The notes: generated by a model not told the origin, from the letters alone. Shown: positions 1 through 12,847, numbered from the stretch's first letter. The stretch: DNA of 64,000 nt from Spisula solida (GCA_947247005.1 OX365956.1:8886089-8950088); one strand, 5' to 3'. Translations and numbers: made by a program.

Positions 1-1719
1 AAATATGAACCAAAATTGTTATAAGTACATCAGAATCTAGGCAATAATCGATATACTAACAATACAAATGATAAAAAGATTAAAAGTATGGCAAATACGA
101 CCAGAATGTTAGTTTTATGGGAGTTTTAAGGACATATAAATTCTTTTAAAAATGGCACCAAAATGAAGTTTAATTCAATATTTAAACCTAAAAATTCTTG
201 TTGAAATAATAACTACGATTTTTTGTGACCATGGTAAAATGAAAGAAAAATATATTGTGTTTGAATAGAAAACTTCAAAAACATATGCTAATGTGCATTT
301 AAGAGAGTTATAACGCGAAATGTGTAACCTTACCCAGTTTGAAAGAGGCAAAATCCAAATATTTGTTAAATAAATTAATTTTAAATCAACATATCATGTT
401 CAATCAACTGGATCGCCACTGTACATACGATACCATTTATTTGGCATTGTTATTTAATGAATTTGTTCATTTATTACGTTCAGAATACACCAAATTGGCT
501 TAAAACCATGTCAAATTACCCCACCCACTTTTTTCAACACAAATGGGTCATTACAACTTCTCACATAATAAAGCTGTTGTTTGGTCATAAATTGCTAGGA
601 ATCTTTAAAACTACTTGATTCAGCTCACAACAAAGTACGATACACTTTTTTTATTTGAAACTGTTGCCATGGCAACGATTCTCCCGAAATAAGGAAAACA
701 AGGCAGTGGTCCCTATGACATGCAGATATTGGTGTTTATGTCGTTGGAATTGTGTTTATGCTTCACATTTATTATAAATTCACTTATTAACATGTATACT
801 AGAGTCTGTATGAAATACATAAGAGGAAATTAATGTGCATTTTTTAGCATTTGATCTCCATCCTTGACCTTTGACTGCAGTTTGAGGCGCAACACAAAGC
901 CTTATCATGGTGCATATCCACCAAATTTTGACATTGTGTTGATAATTACATGTATACTGTAATTTGAGAACTGTGTCATACTACTTCATGAAACTCATAG
1001 AACTGATCATTCAACAATGGCAAGAGACTATGATTGAGACAGAGTGTGCATTGTCATACAGAAAAAACTTAGTGTGGTTCAGATCAACTTGTCCAGTTAT
1101 GTATCAGGATAGAACGTTGGCGGAGCATTGCATGTTTGATTCCTGTAAAACCAGTTACATCAACTGCTGTCATATATAACTACAAACTTGTAGGTATTTG
1201 TTCACAGGTCTTGGATGAATTATTTATAACACTATCCATGGGTGAAAATTAAAATTGTTCAAAATACTGAAAAAATAATCTCAAATACTGAAGATTGTTC
1301 ATAGATTTTTTTCATGTAAATTACATAGTGCAATTGTTTCTCAAAATACTGTAATCTATATTTATACTGACAACTTTCACCCATGACAATGCATTTCAAA
1401 AGCACATACTGTTTCTAGGAAATACAAACAAGAATATTTCATAAAAATATCAGTTTATTTGCATAACAAAGAGTATGGATACTGTAAGCCATGCAATTTA
1501 TACCAAGTCATTATTCTTTAAACATGAAATGCATTATTTGCATCCCATTTTCAAGACTTATTAGCAACAATGTTATCTACAACAATAGTTATGTTCACAT
1601 GGCCATCCCCACCATATATGTTTGCTACCAACGGGTATTAAATAGAAACAGGACTAGATAGAACAAGACTGCGTTCAATAAACGCTTAAGGCCCCATGGA
1701 AGCCTTGTCCATGCAAACC
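1..1719. other. No gene recognised
   Basis: AT-rich DNA with only short ORFs (longest 71 codons at 964-1179, no domain, low-complexity composition). No tandem repeat or inverted-repeat element was seen. Confidence 0.5.
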
Positions 1720-1990
1720 TAAGTCAATCAGGGTCCCTTATTCTGTTAAAATGTTAGTAAATAACATCAAGGGGAATATCATAACTTTGGTTAAAGGGAA
1801 ATAATTCAATAATGGTACCAGCTAGAGTTATGTTTCTTAGTCACTGAACTTCTCCTAGATGACATCTATTCATATATCAAGTTTCAAGTCAATACCTCAA
1901 ATAGTTTTAGAGTTATGCTATGGAAAAAATATGGGATGGACAGACAAATACTATTACTTATATCCCTTCGCCTTCAGCGGGGGATAATAA
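1720..1990. repeat. Probable dispersed repeat ending in a GC hairpin
   Basis: The stretch reads as non-coding repeat-like text and ends with CGCCTTCAGCGGGGGATAA, a short GC-rich hairpin of a kind I associate with the ends of dispersed molluscan repeats. No second copy was found in this window, so the assignment rests on recollection, not on internal evidence. Confidence 0.25.
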
Positions 1991-3812
1991 AACCATTTTG
2001 ATCCCTTGTACCACACCTTTTGGATCTGCACATGCAACCAATCATGTGAGTAAGAACACCCATAGCTGACATGAAAAAGTAGTTCGACCGCAGTGACATT
2101 ATTGACATAGTATACTCAATAATATCAGTATACTGTATATGATTTCTGGCAATTATCAACTGGAATTAAAGTCAGTTTTGTGTAGAAAGATGACCCATGG
2201 TAACACTAAAACAGATAGTAAAATGTAGTTCCTGCTGATGGGTATCTTCTCAAAACAGGCCAAATATCAATGAAAAGTGATCTGATGAGACATTAAACAC
2301 AGCATATAAACCAAATCAATGTATGACTTATTGGGATACTATACAATTCAACTTGTATGACTAATTGTGATTGAAACATCTGGTGATTTCCTATCACTGT
2401 ATGACTTATTGCAAGACTATATTGCGATAACCGGAAATTGACTTGTTTATACACTGTGTAAAAAGGTGGTCTTTATAGACGGGTTTTATAATATTGATTT
2501 TTGTTCACAGGTGGTCTTTAAAACAAGTTTGACTGTAAGCAACATAGTAACAATTAATCTAATATATACTATTTCATACTTCTACCTAAATATGTAGGTC
2601 AACACTAAACTCTGACTATAATGTATCAATACTCGAGCATGTATGATTTTCAATACTATTTGAAGTAAATATCTATAAACAATTTAAACATCCTGTGAAC
2701 ACGAATAATGTCTATTTCAATCAAACTTTAAAAGCATGCATTAATGTTGTATAATTTGTATGCACTAATTTGCACTTGGTATACTGATTCATTGGCCTTG
2801 TTTAACACAGAACACTTTTGAATGTCTTATATCAGAGTGTCTTCATTATCTTTTTAGTAATGCATCACATCTTGGTCACTGGGTGTCTTCAGACAGCAGG
2901 AAGTACATGAACAATAGTCTAGGACACTGAAAACAAATAAAATAAAATTTTATTATTAAAACATTTGATACAAAAGGGACATTGTAAATAAATGTAACAC
3001 TTTGTGTATGCAACAAAATGTGCAATATTCAGTGAGATTTATTAAGTGCAAATAAGTCAAGTGCACTTAATATACTATAGCAATATAATTTAATATTGGT
3101 ATCAAGATTTAAAAACTTTGCATATTATACACAAGATTCAAATAATACACAAAAATGATAATAATTGTGCAACTTCAGGTGGTTACTAAGATTGTTACAA
3201 TGGAAAAACTTCTTTTTACACAATTGTCATTCCATATAAGCCATACATGATGTCAGAGGCATTTTCACTCTTTACTTTTTATAAATGATGTAAAAATGTA
3301 GCTGAGGTTAAATCTTGGTTAGTGGGCTTGTTCATCCAGATTCTATTGTTAGTCCATGTAGGTAAATTTGATTTTTCCTCCACATGTGAAGAAGTTGTTG
3401 GATCCTTGTGGAAGGGTAATTAAGAACAAGTAAGAATACCATCCAGGAAACCAGATTTTTTAAGAGAGCCGCCGCATATAACCGAAAAATTGTTAAACAT
3501 GTTAAACCGGATCATAAACAAGATTTTACATATATTATATACAGCAAAGTTTAAAAATTATTACCCTGTTTGCAGGTACTATAGCCAGACTGAATGCAAC
3601 CATGCCTTGAAATTTTCACAATAGTACAAATAGTATGGTAGACGTTCTTTCAGACTGTGTTGTTTAATGTCTGCTTTTACACTGGTCCAGCATAATCTGA
3701 AATTAGAAATCCAAATGAATCTCAGACAATAGTTACAATAGGTCACATCTTTTTATAATTCTATACTGATACAAAGTTCTAACAATGAAATAAAAAAATC
3801 ACTATATAGATC
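1991..3812. other. No gene recognised
   Basis: AT-rich sequence without ORFs of note on either strand. A GGTGGTCTTTA motif occurs twice about 45 bases apart near 2466-2520. Nothing else was seen. Confidence 0.45.
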
Positions 3813-4018
3813 CAGGGGTTCCACTAGCTTCTGAATCTGAACAGAAGGGTCATTTTGATACATTTGACTAAATTTTACCATATTTTATAGACAAAATAAC
3901 CATGATTTTAAGAGAAAAGCTTAAGGACCCTTTAAACCAAAATCTTCAGGGTCAAAATGTGGCTTTTTGGAAATTTCAAGGGTCAAAACTCCTACTCCTG
4001 TGTCAAATGGAACTCCTG
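3813..4018. mobile_element. 206-bp MITE with 6-bp target duplication
   Basis: Begins CAGGGGTTCCA and ends TGGAACTCCTG, an imperfect 11-base terminal inverted repeat, flanked on both sides by TAGATC (3807-3812 and 4019-4024). It has no coding capacity. The ends resemble another insertion at 38135-38477 (CAGGGGTGTGGAA). Superfamily not assigned: the 6-base duplication does not fit the 8 bases of hAT elements. Confidence 0.72.
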
Positions 4019-4472
4019 TAGATCTATAGACATTTTGGTATTATCTTTTATAGGTAATTTATAATAATAATTTGAATATATTCTGAATGCGTGACCTATG
4101 GAAGTCAAGCAAACTTAGTAAGTTATTAAGCTCTAGACACTACCAAATACTGAATAATGATGTGGAGGTCCAAGGTTTGAATACCAGTTGGGCCACTAAA
4201 AATTTTAGGAACACTTTTCCGTGTTTCCCACCCAACTTGAGAAGAACTGGTTATACTTATATAGGAGATAGTTGCGCATGTATAGGGGCTACATATTTTA
4301 TTCCATAAATTTATGTTATTATGAAAAATATCATAAATTGAGTCTTGTTTCAATCGCAGACTGATGGATCGGCCAGCATACATTTTGGCTAATCAGGCCA
4401 GGGGCCAGCCATTGGGGCTTAGAGTCTGACTGATAATCAAAATGTGCCTTAGACATTTGTTGGTGACCATTT

Positions 4473-4794
4473 GGAGCCTGTTGCCTAACCAAAGCGCTAC
4501 CAAATACCGCAATCGAGCGCTTTACTGTGTCTTTGCAACTACATGCAACCAGCCAGCAACAAGTGTTTGTCAAAAGCATACCGTTTCTCAGCACTTTGCT
4601 AGGTGAGCGCTACCAAGTGCCTTCTTATGCAACAGACCGCTTCGGTAGCACTTTGCTGTGCAACGGTCTGCTATCTGAGAGCGCTCGCCAGTAGCATATA
4701 TTTTATTTGCTATGTCATGCTTTTCTGAAGCAAGCTGTTTTCTAGCATACCACTATCCAGCGCTCGGTGGCAGTTTGGTAAGGCAAAGGGCTCC
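4473..4794. repeat. Foldback element
   Basis: The left end GGAGCCTGTTGCCTAACCAA is mirrored by the right end, whose reverse complement reads GGAGCCCTTTGCCTTACCAA. Internal sequence is rich in AGCGCT and GCACTTTGCT motifs. A related arm occurs at 50208-50360. No target duplication was identified; the ORFs here (4331-4594, 4712-5026) are not supported as genes. Confidence 0.5.
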
Positions 4795-5977
4795 TGATGT
4801 TGGCCAGCGAGTCATCGTACAAAAGTGGACAGTAGCCTGTCACCCTTTGTCCAGGACTTATGATGATAATCGATCTGCACCCAGCATGTACACTAAGCCT
4901 AAACATTGGGTACACCAACCAGGTCATTTGTGGCTACACTGGACTAGAGTCTACACAGAGTCCCATTATCTAGATCAAGCATGTGTCCTACCAGTAAGGA
5001 TAGAACATGTTGTAAGGCAGTATTAGGAAACACACACGTAACCAAATTGACTTTATACTCACGATCAATGACGATCTGAATTGTCGAATTCGAATAATGT
5101 TGACACAACTTCTTGACTTGAAGGTCAGATCTGTGAGAGTCGTCCCTGACGACCCGAGTTTCGTGTCTTCTGCCATGATGTACGTTAAACGATCGAACCT
5201 GGTCATGTATTAGTGGCCCACATGTACTACGACAATATTACCGAGTCTATTCGCGCACACAGTTGATTTAAAACAGCTTTTTATCACGGTCATTAGTTTC
5301 ATTTTCGTGAAAATGTTTACGTGTCGTAAAGCAGTCCGGTGTCGTAAATATAAAAAAAATAACGAATCAAACTCCCACAGCGGTTATTTCCCTTGCAATT
5401 GACGAACCTCGCTTGAACAATTCAATTTAAGATATATTTAAAGCAAAACACGCAGTCAGGCAGCGAAAAAATCGTTCTCAGAATCGTCGCAACATCCGTA
5501 AACCAGCTGCGCGAAATGATGCGCAGACGACGCAAAATCGTCAGGAGTGGTCCCCCTTAATACTGTATCAACAACTATAGTTCGCCGGGGATAACTTTAT
5601 ACTTGTCAATAAAACATGCTTAATATACACAATCCACGGTCAACTGACCGCTTGTTACCAGTGTAGATTTACAAAGGGTATGTCATTAAAAGTGAATAGG
5701 CCCAAGATTGAACAAAAATGAACACCGGAAATGCATTTAATTGTCTTTTTTATTTGTAAACAAAAGCCGGCGCACTATAGTGTACGTTCAAATTAACTCT
5801 CTTGGTATCAACGCCAACTATAGGGCGAACTTATAGGCAATGTCATTGTCGGAACAGATAGAGCGAATAGCGTATGCTAATTTAGCGTTGACTTATAGCT
5901 GCCTGTATGAATCGATTAATCAGGTCGTTCACTTCACTTGTTTACATAACACTGTATAATAAACATTGCAATTTATC
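4795..5977. other. No gene recognised
   Basis: Unassigned intergenic DNA. A stretch at about 5705-5765 resembles 23310-23370 (shared GATTGAACAAAAAT and TTTGTAAACAA), so a dispersed repeat is likely. The 104-codon ORF starting at 4712 overlaps the foldback element and shows no domain. Confidence 0.4.
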
Positions 5978-6661
5978 GTTGTCTGACCAGATTAAACTGA
6001 GTTTCTGATCAAAGTCCGTATATCCCCGGCTGTACTCGCGAATGTTTATTTACTACATCTGCAGTAACCTCTGCATTTGTAACAAAATCGAAAGAAATAT
6101 CAAACATGAATTGTAGCGCAGTGGAAACGTTTGCGCCTTTAACGCCAGTGTTCGAAGGTTCGCAACTTACTGCAAGCGATTGTCATTAATATTTTTATTT
6201 CAACTTTCTATCCTTCAATCAAGGGTTTTATGTTTAAAACTATACCCCGTACGTTCTTATATTATTTTGTCTTTATTATCGGTTTTTGTAACATTTTCAA
6301 TTGCATATTGGTTTATTTCAAGTACATGAAAAGGGCTTCGACGACTTGGCAATTATGAATGTAATGTATGACTGAATTGTGTAATGGATATGTGAACATA
6401 GGGATGATTATAATTCACAAATAGCATACTTGCATAAAAGGATATAAATGTTAAAATAAATAATATATTTAGTAAGCCTTGAACCCGATGCCTTGTGGTC
6501 TACACACCACACACTTAACTACAGAATGTTATCTAGTAGCAACTCAATAAAGCCACATACAGCGATAAATGTAATTATAATAATTATGTTTTTATAACTT
6601 CGGAAATTTCCAGAACTGAATGAATTATGCAAAGAGACTCAGTTTAATCTGGTCAGACAAC
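5978..6661. repeat. Pair of exact 25-bp inverted repeats
   Basis: The 25 bases at 5978-6002 (starting GTTGTCTGACC) are the exact reverse complement of 6637-6661. The match stops abruptly on both sides. The interior is AT-rich and non-coding. This may be the termini of a small inverted-repeat transposon of about 684 bp; no flanking duplication was seen. Confidence 0.45.
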
Positions 6662-6668
6662 ACTATAA

Positions 6669-6879
6669 TATAGTGCGACCAGGATAATGAGTTATTTACA
6701 AACATGAATAGGTTTGCTCAACGCGTACCGCGGTTGCAAAATTGGTTTAACAAATTACTGAAGTAAACAGATAAGGTCAGTATTGTACTCAAAATATCAC
6801 TAATAAATCATGCACATCCGATTAATCCACCTATACGAAATGTCCCCACCTTTCTCATTATCCTGGGCGCACTTTAATA
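6669..6879. repeat. Short inverted-repeat element
   Basis: Arms of about 23 bases, 6669-6691 and 6854-6879, pair with few mismatches (TAGTGCGACCAGGATAATGA against its partner with GGGCGCA). It adjoins the previous inverted pair. Confidence 0.4.
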
Positions 6880-7023
6880 TATTATGCAATTGACACTATG
6901 TGTATTAGGTATTGGTTTTCTCTGCCCTTTACTCTGATTGAAATGTTTGAAACATTAAAAAATACAATGCTATGATATTGCAAAGTTTGTTTACAAGTGA
7001 CAGACCTGATTAAACGGACTATA

Positions 7024-7996
7024 CGAGGGATGATCCACTTATAACGAGAAAATGCTTATAACTTTGTTATTACATGTTATTTTCTAAATATATTTTATGT
7101 GGCCGTTAATACATACACTAGAAGAAAAAGTACGAAATAGTTTTCAAATATATGGAAAAATAAATTGTTTGGAACATATTTGCTGACCTATGTAACCGAT
7201 AGGCGGGGCAACGTCATTTTTTCACCTTTTGACGTAATTCAGAATTTAACTATGATCAATTTGATCACATTCCTTAGGCCTTACTGTATTGATTATTAAA
7301 AACTTTTCGGAGTATCCTCCTTTAATATTATACGTCTTCGCAAATACCATACCAAGTTGAAAAATAACCCACAATAGTAATTCGTAGGATTTTCGTTCAA
7401 AACATCCAACATCTTCGTGCGTAGTTCTGACGTCGACGTCACGTTACGTCCACTTTGCTTAGATCACTAGCATTTTCCAGTCAATTTATAAGGTGTTATT
7501 ATGTTCACAAATCGAAGCTTTTCACATGTCATGATCACGAAATGACTACTGAATATTGTGCACAATTTTATTATTACTTGTTTTCTTCAAAACTAAATAT
7601 TTTATTGATAATATTTTGTCGTCTATCATTTTTGCTATCACGGAACGATAACACGTGCGTGACGTAACGAATGGCAACACAACCCGTGTATGACGTCGCC
7701 ATCACTAAGGCGAGGCTTAGGTGACTCCAAGTACCAATTTTTATCACATTGCTTACATGAAAACTGCGAGGGTTTAAATTTGCGTGAAAACGGTGAAAAA
7801 TCCGAAAAATGCCCCGCCTAAACGTATTGAGGGTTACCTTAGCAACCATATATTTTAGCATGATGTCGCTGTTATCATGAATATTCAGGGATACATTGCT
7901 AATGTATTTTATTACTTCCAGCAAAAGTTTGAGTAAAATTGAACGGACAATAACAAAATTATAAGCATTTTCTCGTTATATATGGATCACCCCTCG
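7024..7996. mobile_element. TA-flanked inverted-repeat transposon, CGAGGG type (A)
   Basis: Terminal inverted repeats of about 46 bases with few mismatches begin CGAGGGATGATCC on the left and, reversed, CGAGGGGTGATCC on the right; both ends are flanked by TA, the Tc1/mariner target. The 116-codon minus-strand ORF inside (7574-7924) has no transposase motif, so this is probably a non-autonomous element. It contains several TGACGT-type motifs, including TGACGTCGACGTCA near 7429-7442. Confidence 0.78.
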
Positions 7997-8195
7997 TATA
8001 AGCCTTTATAGTTGGTTTTACACTGTAATAGTGGACTAGACCGCTGTACCACTCTCAGCGTAAGTGATCTTTAAAACATGGTTAACTAAAAGTAAACTTT
8101 CGAATACCACACTCGTCCGCTAACAAGAGTAGAAATGTAAATTACATTCATAGTGTATATAACAATAACGAACCCACACGCTTGGACTGGTACAG

Positions 8196-8409
8196 GTAAA
8201 TATCGAGGTTAGCAATGTTTACAAATATTTTAACTAAGTATAAACTGCACATAGTCATGTACATTATTTTATTTCATTGAAGTTATTAATTATTGTAAAT
8301 GTCTACATATGATTATATTGACCTCATTGAGGGTGTGAAAATGAACTTGAATATGTGCAGTTTACAGTTGAATTGTTTGTAAACATTTCTAACTTAAATA
8401 TTGACTTAC
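8196..8409. mobile_element. Hairpin MITE, about 214 bp
   Basis: Arms of about 58 bases pair across an AT-rich centre: the left arm includes AATGTTTACAAAT and AAACTGCACATA, the right arm TATGTGCAGTTT and TTTGTAAACATT. No target duplication was resolved. Confidence 0.55.
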
Positions 8410-9488
8410 ATGTTAAAATTGGCGCTCGTTATCTTAAGAAGTGTAGTTTCGTTATCGTACCGTAAACATGTATCTTAGTTTGTTAGTCACAAACGAGAAA
8501 GGCACCGAGTTTTCACGGGTAACAGTTTAATGTTGCCACACTATGTATAAATCGACATAATTATGTGTAAAGTCTTACCTCTTAAACTATCCGTGTTTGT
8601 TGTATTATCACATAATCCACAGCTATACAACATCATTATAATGGTCTGTTACATTAAGTTGCAGTTAGTCATAGAGCGGACGTTTGTATAGTAGCGTAAT
8701 GTCTATGCAGTTAACCAAATCAATCAATATTGGAATTTTGGGTCGTATGTGCTGCAGCGATGCCACATATTTCAATGTAGCAACATAATTCATATACTCC
8801 TAACAGCTTCTGCAACAATCTCTACTAGATATACGTGACATGTTGCTGAAATTAATCAAATAGCTTATAGCGCTGGTGTTTGTATGTAGTTGTAAAACGA
8901 AATAGTTATAGTGTAATATTGCCTGCCCTCACCTATCAAGAGAAGACTAATCAATGAATCTACATCATACAGAACCGGTATGCAGCTACGGTGTACATTG
9001 TATTTCATTTTGACAGGTAAAACAACTGCACTTTATCGTACTCAGTGTTGCCGATACCGTCTTCACATATGTAAATATGTGTCAGCAGGGTCCGGAATTA
9101 GAACACATACTTACACTCAGTATTCAAATCTCCACAAGTATGTACATTTCTTCTTTTGCAATGCACTACACATATGTGATTATTACATTACCGTCGCGTT
9201 TCTACGTATCGTAGTGACGTGTTCAGGTTTGCTTGTCTGTTTAAGTTGAGTGCTGACTTTCCTGTTCGATTTATATTATCTTTGGGCATTATAAGGTATA
9301 CATGTAATTTCATTTTCTGTAATGTGATTTATTTTAAGATTTTATTTTTAATAATCGAATATCATTTAAAAAAACATTTTTGCACAATTTCAATATATCT
9401 GTGCGCTGTATTGATTTTAATCCCCTAAAGGCTTCATCTTGTGTTCGCTTTCCACATCACTGCCTTATTGATAAAATGACATATTATA
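8410..9488. other. No gene recognised; dispersed repeat piece near 9205-9270
   Basis: No supported ORF. Around 9230-9265 the text GTTTAAGTTGAGTGCTGACT matches the dispersed repeat also found at 26345-26385 and, inverted, at 63080-63110. Confidence 0.4.
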
Positions 9489-10050
9489 TATACACCTGGA
9501 AATAAGTTAAGCACACCCCGGAAATTTAAAATTTGTTGTGATTGAAAGCACTGTCATGAGATGACGACTTAATTGAGCTAAGAAATAGTAATTTGATAAG
9601 TAGCGATAGCAATTTAGTAATCATAAACCAGTAAATTTATGAGTTTAGTTTATTCTTATCCAAATTATTGAAGCATAAGCAAATGTGGTTTTTTTTACCA
9701 AAAATGTAGGTGTTTATAAGTATGGTGTTGGAGCGTTTACAAAACATTTACTGGTGGATATTTTTGGTAAATGTTGACGATTACTTAACCTTAAATGACA
9801 TTATGTAGCCAAATTTTTTAATAACGTGTGTAACTGCCACGTGCCCGGATGACAGCCTCAACCCTTCTCCTCATACTATCAGTAAGGCGTCTTATGTGAT
9901 TTTGAGATGTGTGTAGGCTGTATTTCGTTGCCTCCACACTCGAATACGCCCGTCTTATATGACGTGCAGAAGGAACCTGCTTTCATCTGACCAATGGATC
10001 TTTCTCCATGATCTCAGGTTCCAACAAACAAGCTCTGCACCAAGAATGGC
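9489..10050 (-). mobile_element. Truncated Tc1-like transposon
   Basis: A possible terminus at TA/CACCTGGAAATAAGTTAAGC (about 9488) and a transposase relic on the minus strand. The opposite terminus was not found, so the element appears truncated beyond about 10050. Confidence 0.55.
9818..10024 (-). pseudogene. Tc1-like transposase C-terminal relic
   Basis: Minus-strand translation gives WSDESRFLLHV, stop, DGRIRVWRQRN, matching the second-aspartate block of Tc1-like transposases (WSDESRF...DGRxRVWR). After an internal deletion that changes frame, it gives HIRRLTDSMRRRVEAVIRA and RGSYTRY followed by a stop at 9820-9818. That is the standard C-terminal end of the family. The region between the DE block and the C-terminus, including the third catalytic acid, is lost. 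Not functional. Confidence 0.75.
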
Positions 10051-10233
10051 AAAATTTATCGCATTACTGATAAAAAGTTTTTCATGGTACTAATATTTTT
10101 ACTTGTAAAGTGCTATATAGGTGATACGGTCAAAATGTCGACCATGACTTACCTATTAAAATTCAATTGTAACTTATGTTTTGGTGATTATGTGAAGCAA
10201 TTAGACAGATTTTGTGTCTCCAAGTGGCTGTTT

Positions 10234-10946
10234 AGCTCACCTGAGCACAACGTGCTCAAGGTGAGCTATTGTGTACGTCGATCGTCCGTCCACACTTTCA
10301 AATGGCATCTCCTCTGAAACGGTTTTGCCAATATTGAGGAAGTTTTGCTTGGATGTGCCTGACATAGTGGATTTAATAATTGCTCAAATAAAGTTGATCC
10401 ATCTAGAAATAACAAAACATTTAAAACTCTTCTTCTAAGAAACCACAAGGCATAGAGCTTAGATATTTAGCATAACGCATTGCGTAGTGATCCTTTACCA
10501 ATATTGCTCAAATCATGACCCCAGGGTCAATATTGGCCCCACCCAGACATCTCATAATTTAATATAAGAAATAAATAGAAATACATGTACTTAAAAAAAT
10601 CTTCTACTCTGGAACCACATGACATAGAGCTTAGATATTTTGCTTGTAGCATTGTCTAGTGAACCTTTACCAAAATTGCTTAAATAATGACCCATTGTCT
10701 AGACGACCTCTATCCATTTTGCTCAAATCATAACCCCGGGATCAATATTGGCCCCGTCCCGGGCATCCCTTCATTTTACATGGATGGATCTTCATAAAAT
10801 TTGGTCTGTATCATTTTAATAAGGTCCTTTCTCAAATTTAGGGCACTTGTCTTCTTTAAGAGGCTACAGTTTCATATATATCATGTCCCTGTTGTTTTAA
10901 TTTCTGACGGTCGAGCCCCGGAGACAGACCAACTTATGTCCAATAT
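10234..10946. repeat. Dispersed repeat with palindromic head and about 180-bp internal repeats
   Basis: Opens with a near-perfect palindrome (AGCTCACCTGAGCAC, short loop, GTGCTCAAGGTGAGCT; 10234-10267), a sequence I recognise as a common start of dispersed repeats in bivalve genomes. The body contains at least two diverged copies of a block with GGCATAGAGCTTAGATATTT and CCTTTACCAA (about 10449 and 10622). It is truncated on the right by the Tc1-like insertion at 10948. Confidence 0.5.
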
Positions 10947-10947
10947 A

Positions 10948-12190
10948 CACTCAGGGACAAAAATAACGCAACAATTTTTCGGGGGCCTAATTTTCTAAGT
11001 AACTTTGATATATAGTTTTTATTAAAAATATTCATGCTACACGGGTTAAAACCTTGGCTCCTGTACATTTTTGCACGCAATTATATTTGTTCTCAAACCG
11101 ATTTGACCGGAAGTTTATAAAACGTATATTTTGCACGTGGCGCTCGTGCGAAATCGAAAAGCGGAACGTTTGTATTGACAAATAGTAGGTTATCGATAAT
11201 ACTTTTAAAAACTCATCAAATAAAAGCATACAAAGTAAGTTAAAACGTGCAATATTTGCCAGTAAACATTCGGTCGGAAGAAACTGGAATGCTTCGTATG
11301 TGAATGAATCGTACTGCTGTCGCCAGTCAATTCCATTGCCACTATTCTACAAATACAAGACTGAAAGAGCGATATAATGTCACTGGGACGATAAAGGATC
11401 GCCCTTACAATGGGAGACCCCGGATAACAACTCGTAGACAAGGCGGGACTATGCGCATGCTCCATCGCAAACATCACTTCCGGTCAGCCACAACCACAGC
11501 TAGGATGATGATAGGAGTCCAATGGCGAATAAATTGACAACTTATTTGAAAAATATAACTCCGTTTTCAAATTATCGCAACTTAATTTTGATTCATTTTT
11601 TGTTTCATTCTTCATTGTAGACGATAACGATACCTTTCACAGTCGTTTAAGGTTTAGCCGATTTATGTCGCAACTCATACACATCTTTACCAGCAGTATC
11701 ACAAACACTGGATAAATGCATACTTTATTGTTGCCTGTGTAGCAGTTGAGTCGGTTTCAGGCAAAACTGTGCGCCTGTCCCCAAGCAATTCATAAACTTG
11801 CATGTCTGGGGCGAAATCGGACATCATGTCCGCGCACGTGCACCACTACCGAGGAATGTTGACAAACCTCACCATACCCTCATTCAAGAGTGGAACATGG
11901 TCCACAACAACGCATGACAACCATCATAGCACCAATGAGGCGTAGTACATTGTTGTTAAGGCTGCAACACCAGATATTAAATGGGACAAAAGGTGTGAAT
12001 TTTGTCAGGCTCGACTGTTAGATTTGAACCTTTGTAAAAATGTCATTCCTGTACAAATATCAATGAAATTTTGAATTTAACCTCATTGATAATTCATGCA
12101 TGAGTGTGTGCAATTTCAACGAATTTGAAAAATAACAACATAATTTATTTTACTATGATATAAAGTGTGCGTTTATTTTGTCCCTGAGTG
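10948..12190 (+). mobile_element. Complete but dead Tc1-like transposon
   Basis: Ends CACTCAGGGACAAAAATAAC and, reversed, CACTCAGGGACAAAATAAAC, with TA duplications at 10946-10947 and 12191-12192. It is 1243 bp, close to the usual length of Tc1-like elements. The internal transposase gene is broken by stops, frameshifts and deletions. Confidence 0.82.
11270..11975 (+). pseudogene. Tc1-like transposase pseudogene
   Basis: The longest intact part (11304-11537) reads VASQFHCHYSTNTRLKERYN and later GRPRITTRRQ, the paired helix-turn-helix and GRPR linker of Tc1-like transposases. It then breaks after VQWRIN. Further downstream, in other frames, are HVHHYRGML and LIQEWNMV, corresponding to the region before the third catalytic acid and to the C-terminal helix. 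An upstream stop at the position of MLRM shows the N-terminus is also damaged. No catalytic triad could be read. Confidence 0.7.
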
Positions 12191-12279
12191 TACCTTACGC
12201 TCAGAATAACACGAAGACACGTACTGTACAATTCTATTCGGAAATAAAGGTAAAATTCTTTTCTGCTGACTAGATAGTA

Positions 12280-12633
12280 CATTTATTACCTGAGTCACAT
12301 ATCTAACCTGATCGTCGTCAGATTATCGGTCAACGTACGTTTTGGCTTATTGGGCCGGATACTAGACAAATTCAACTTGGAGTTGCTTGGCATGGATTTT
12401 ATCGTTGACCATCCGATGACCAGGGATAATCGTACGATGTTCTCGTCGGGCGATATCGACCGGTCATCGGATGGTCAACGATAAAATCCATGCCAAGCAA
12501 CTCCAAGTTGAATTTGACCGACAATGCCCCGACTGCCAGATGTCGGTCTAGTCTCCGGCCCAATAAGCCAAAACGTACGTTTACCGATAATCTGACGACG
12601 ATCAGGTTAGATATGTGACTCAGGTAATAAATG
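12280..12633. mobile_element. 354-bp foldback element
   Basis: Ends CATTTATTACCTGAGTCACA and its reverse complement. Outer arms (12280 to about 12358, and about 12554 to 12633) and inner arms (about 12366-12422 and 12456-12516) are almost perfectly complementary, with a central loop of about 33 bases and an extra about 37 bases in the right arm. No coding sequence and no clear target duplication. It lies between the dead Tc1 and the 3' end of the C1q gene. Confidence 0.75.
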
Positions 12634-12847
12634 GTTCTGTGTATCCTGACAAAGAGAAGGCAGTGTGCTTTAAAGACATTCTGATATAAACGAGAGTATA
12701 TCTGTTCTAGCTAAGAACTAAAACTTTCAAAATGTCACACGAAAGCTTTGACATAGGCCTGTGTGAAGTGCATTTGTCAGAAGAAAAAATGTTTGGTATT
12801 CTTTGTACAAGTGGAAGAGTAATGAATACTAGTAAAGGAACTTGCAG

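Noticed and set aside
4712..5026. 104-codon ORF
   Set aside because: Overlaps a foldback repeat and shows no recognisable domain.
7574..7924. 116-codon minus-strand ORF in element A
   Set aside because: No transposase motif or homologous frame in related elements.
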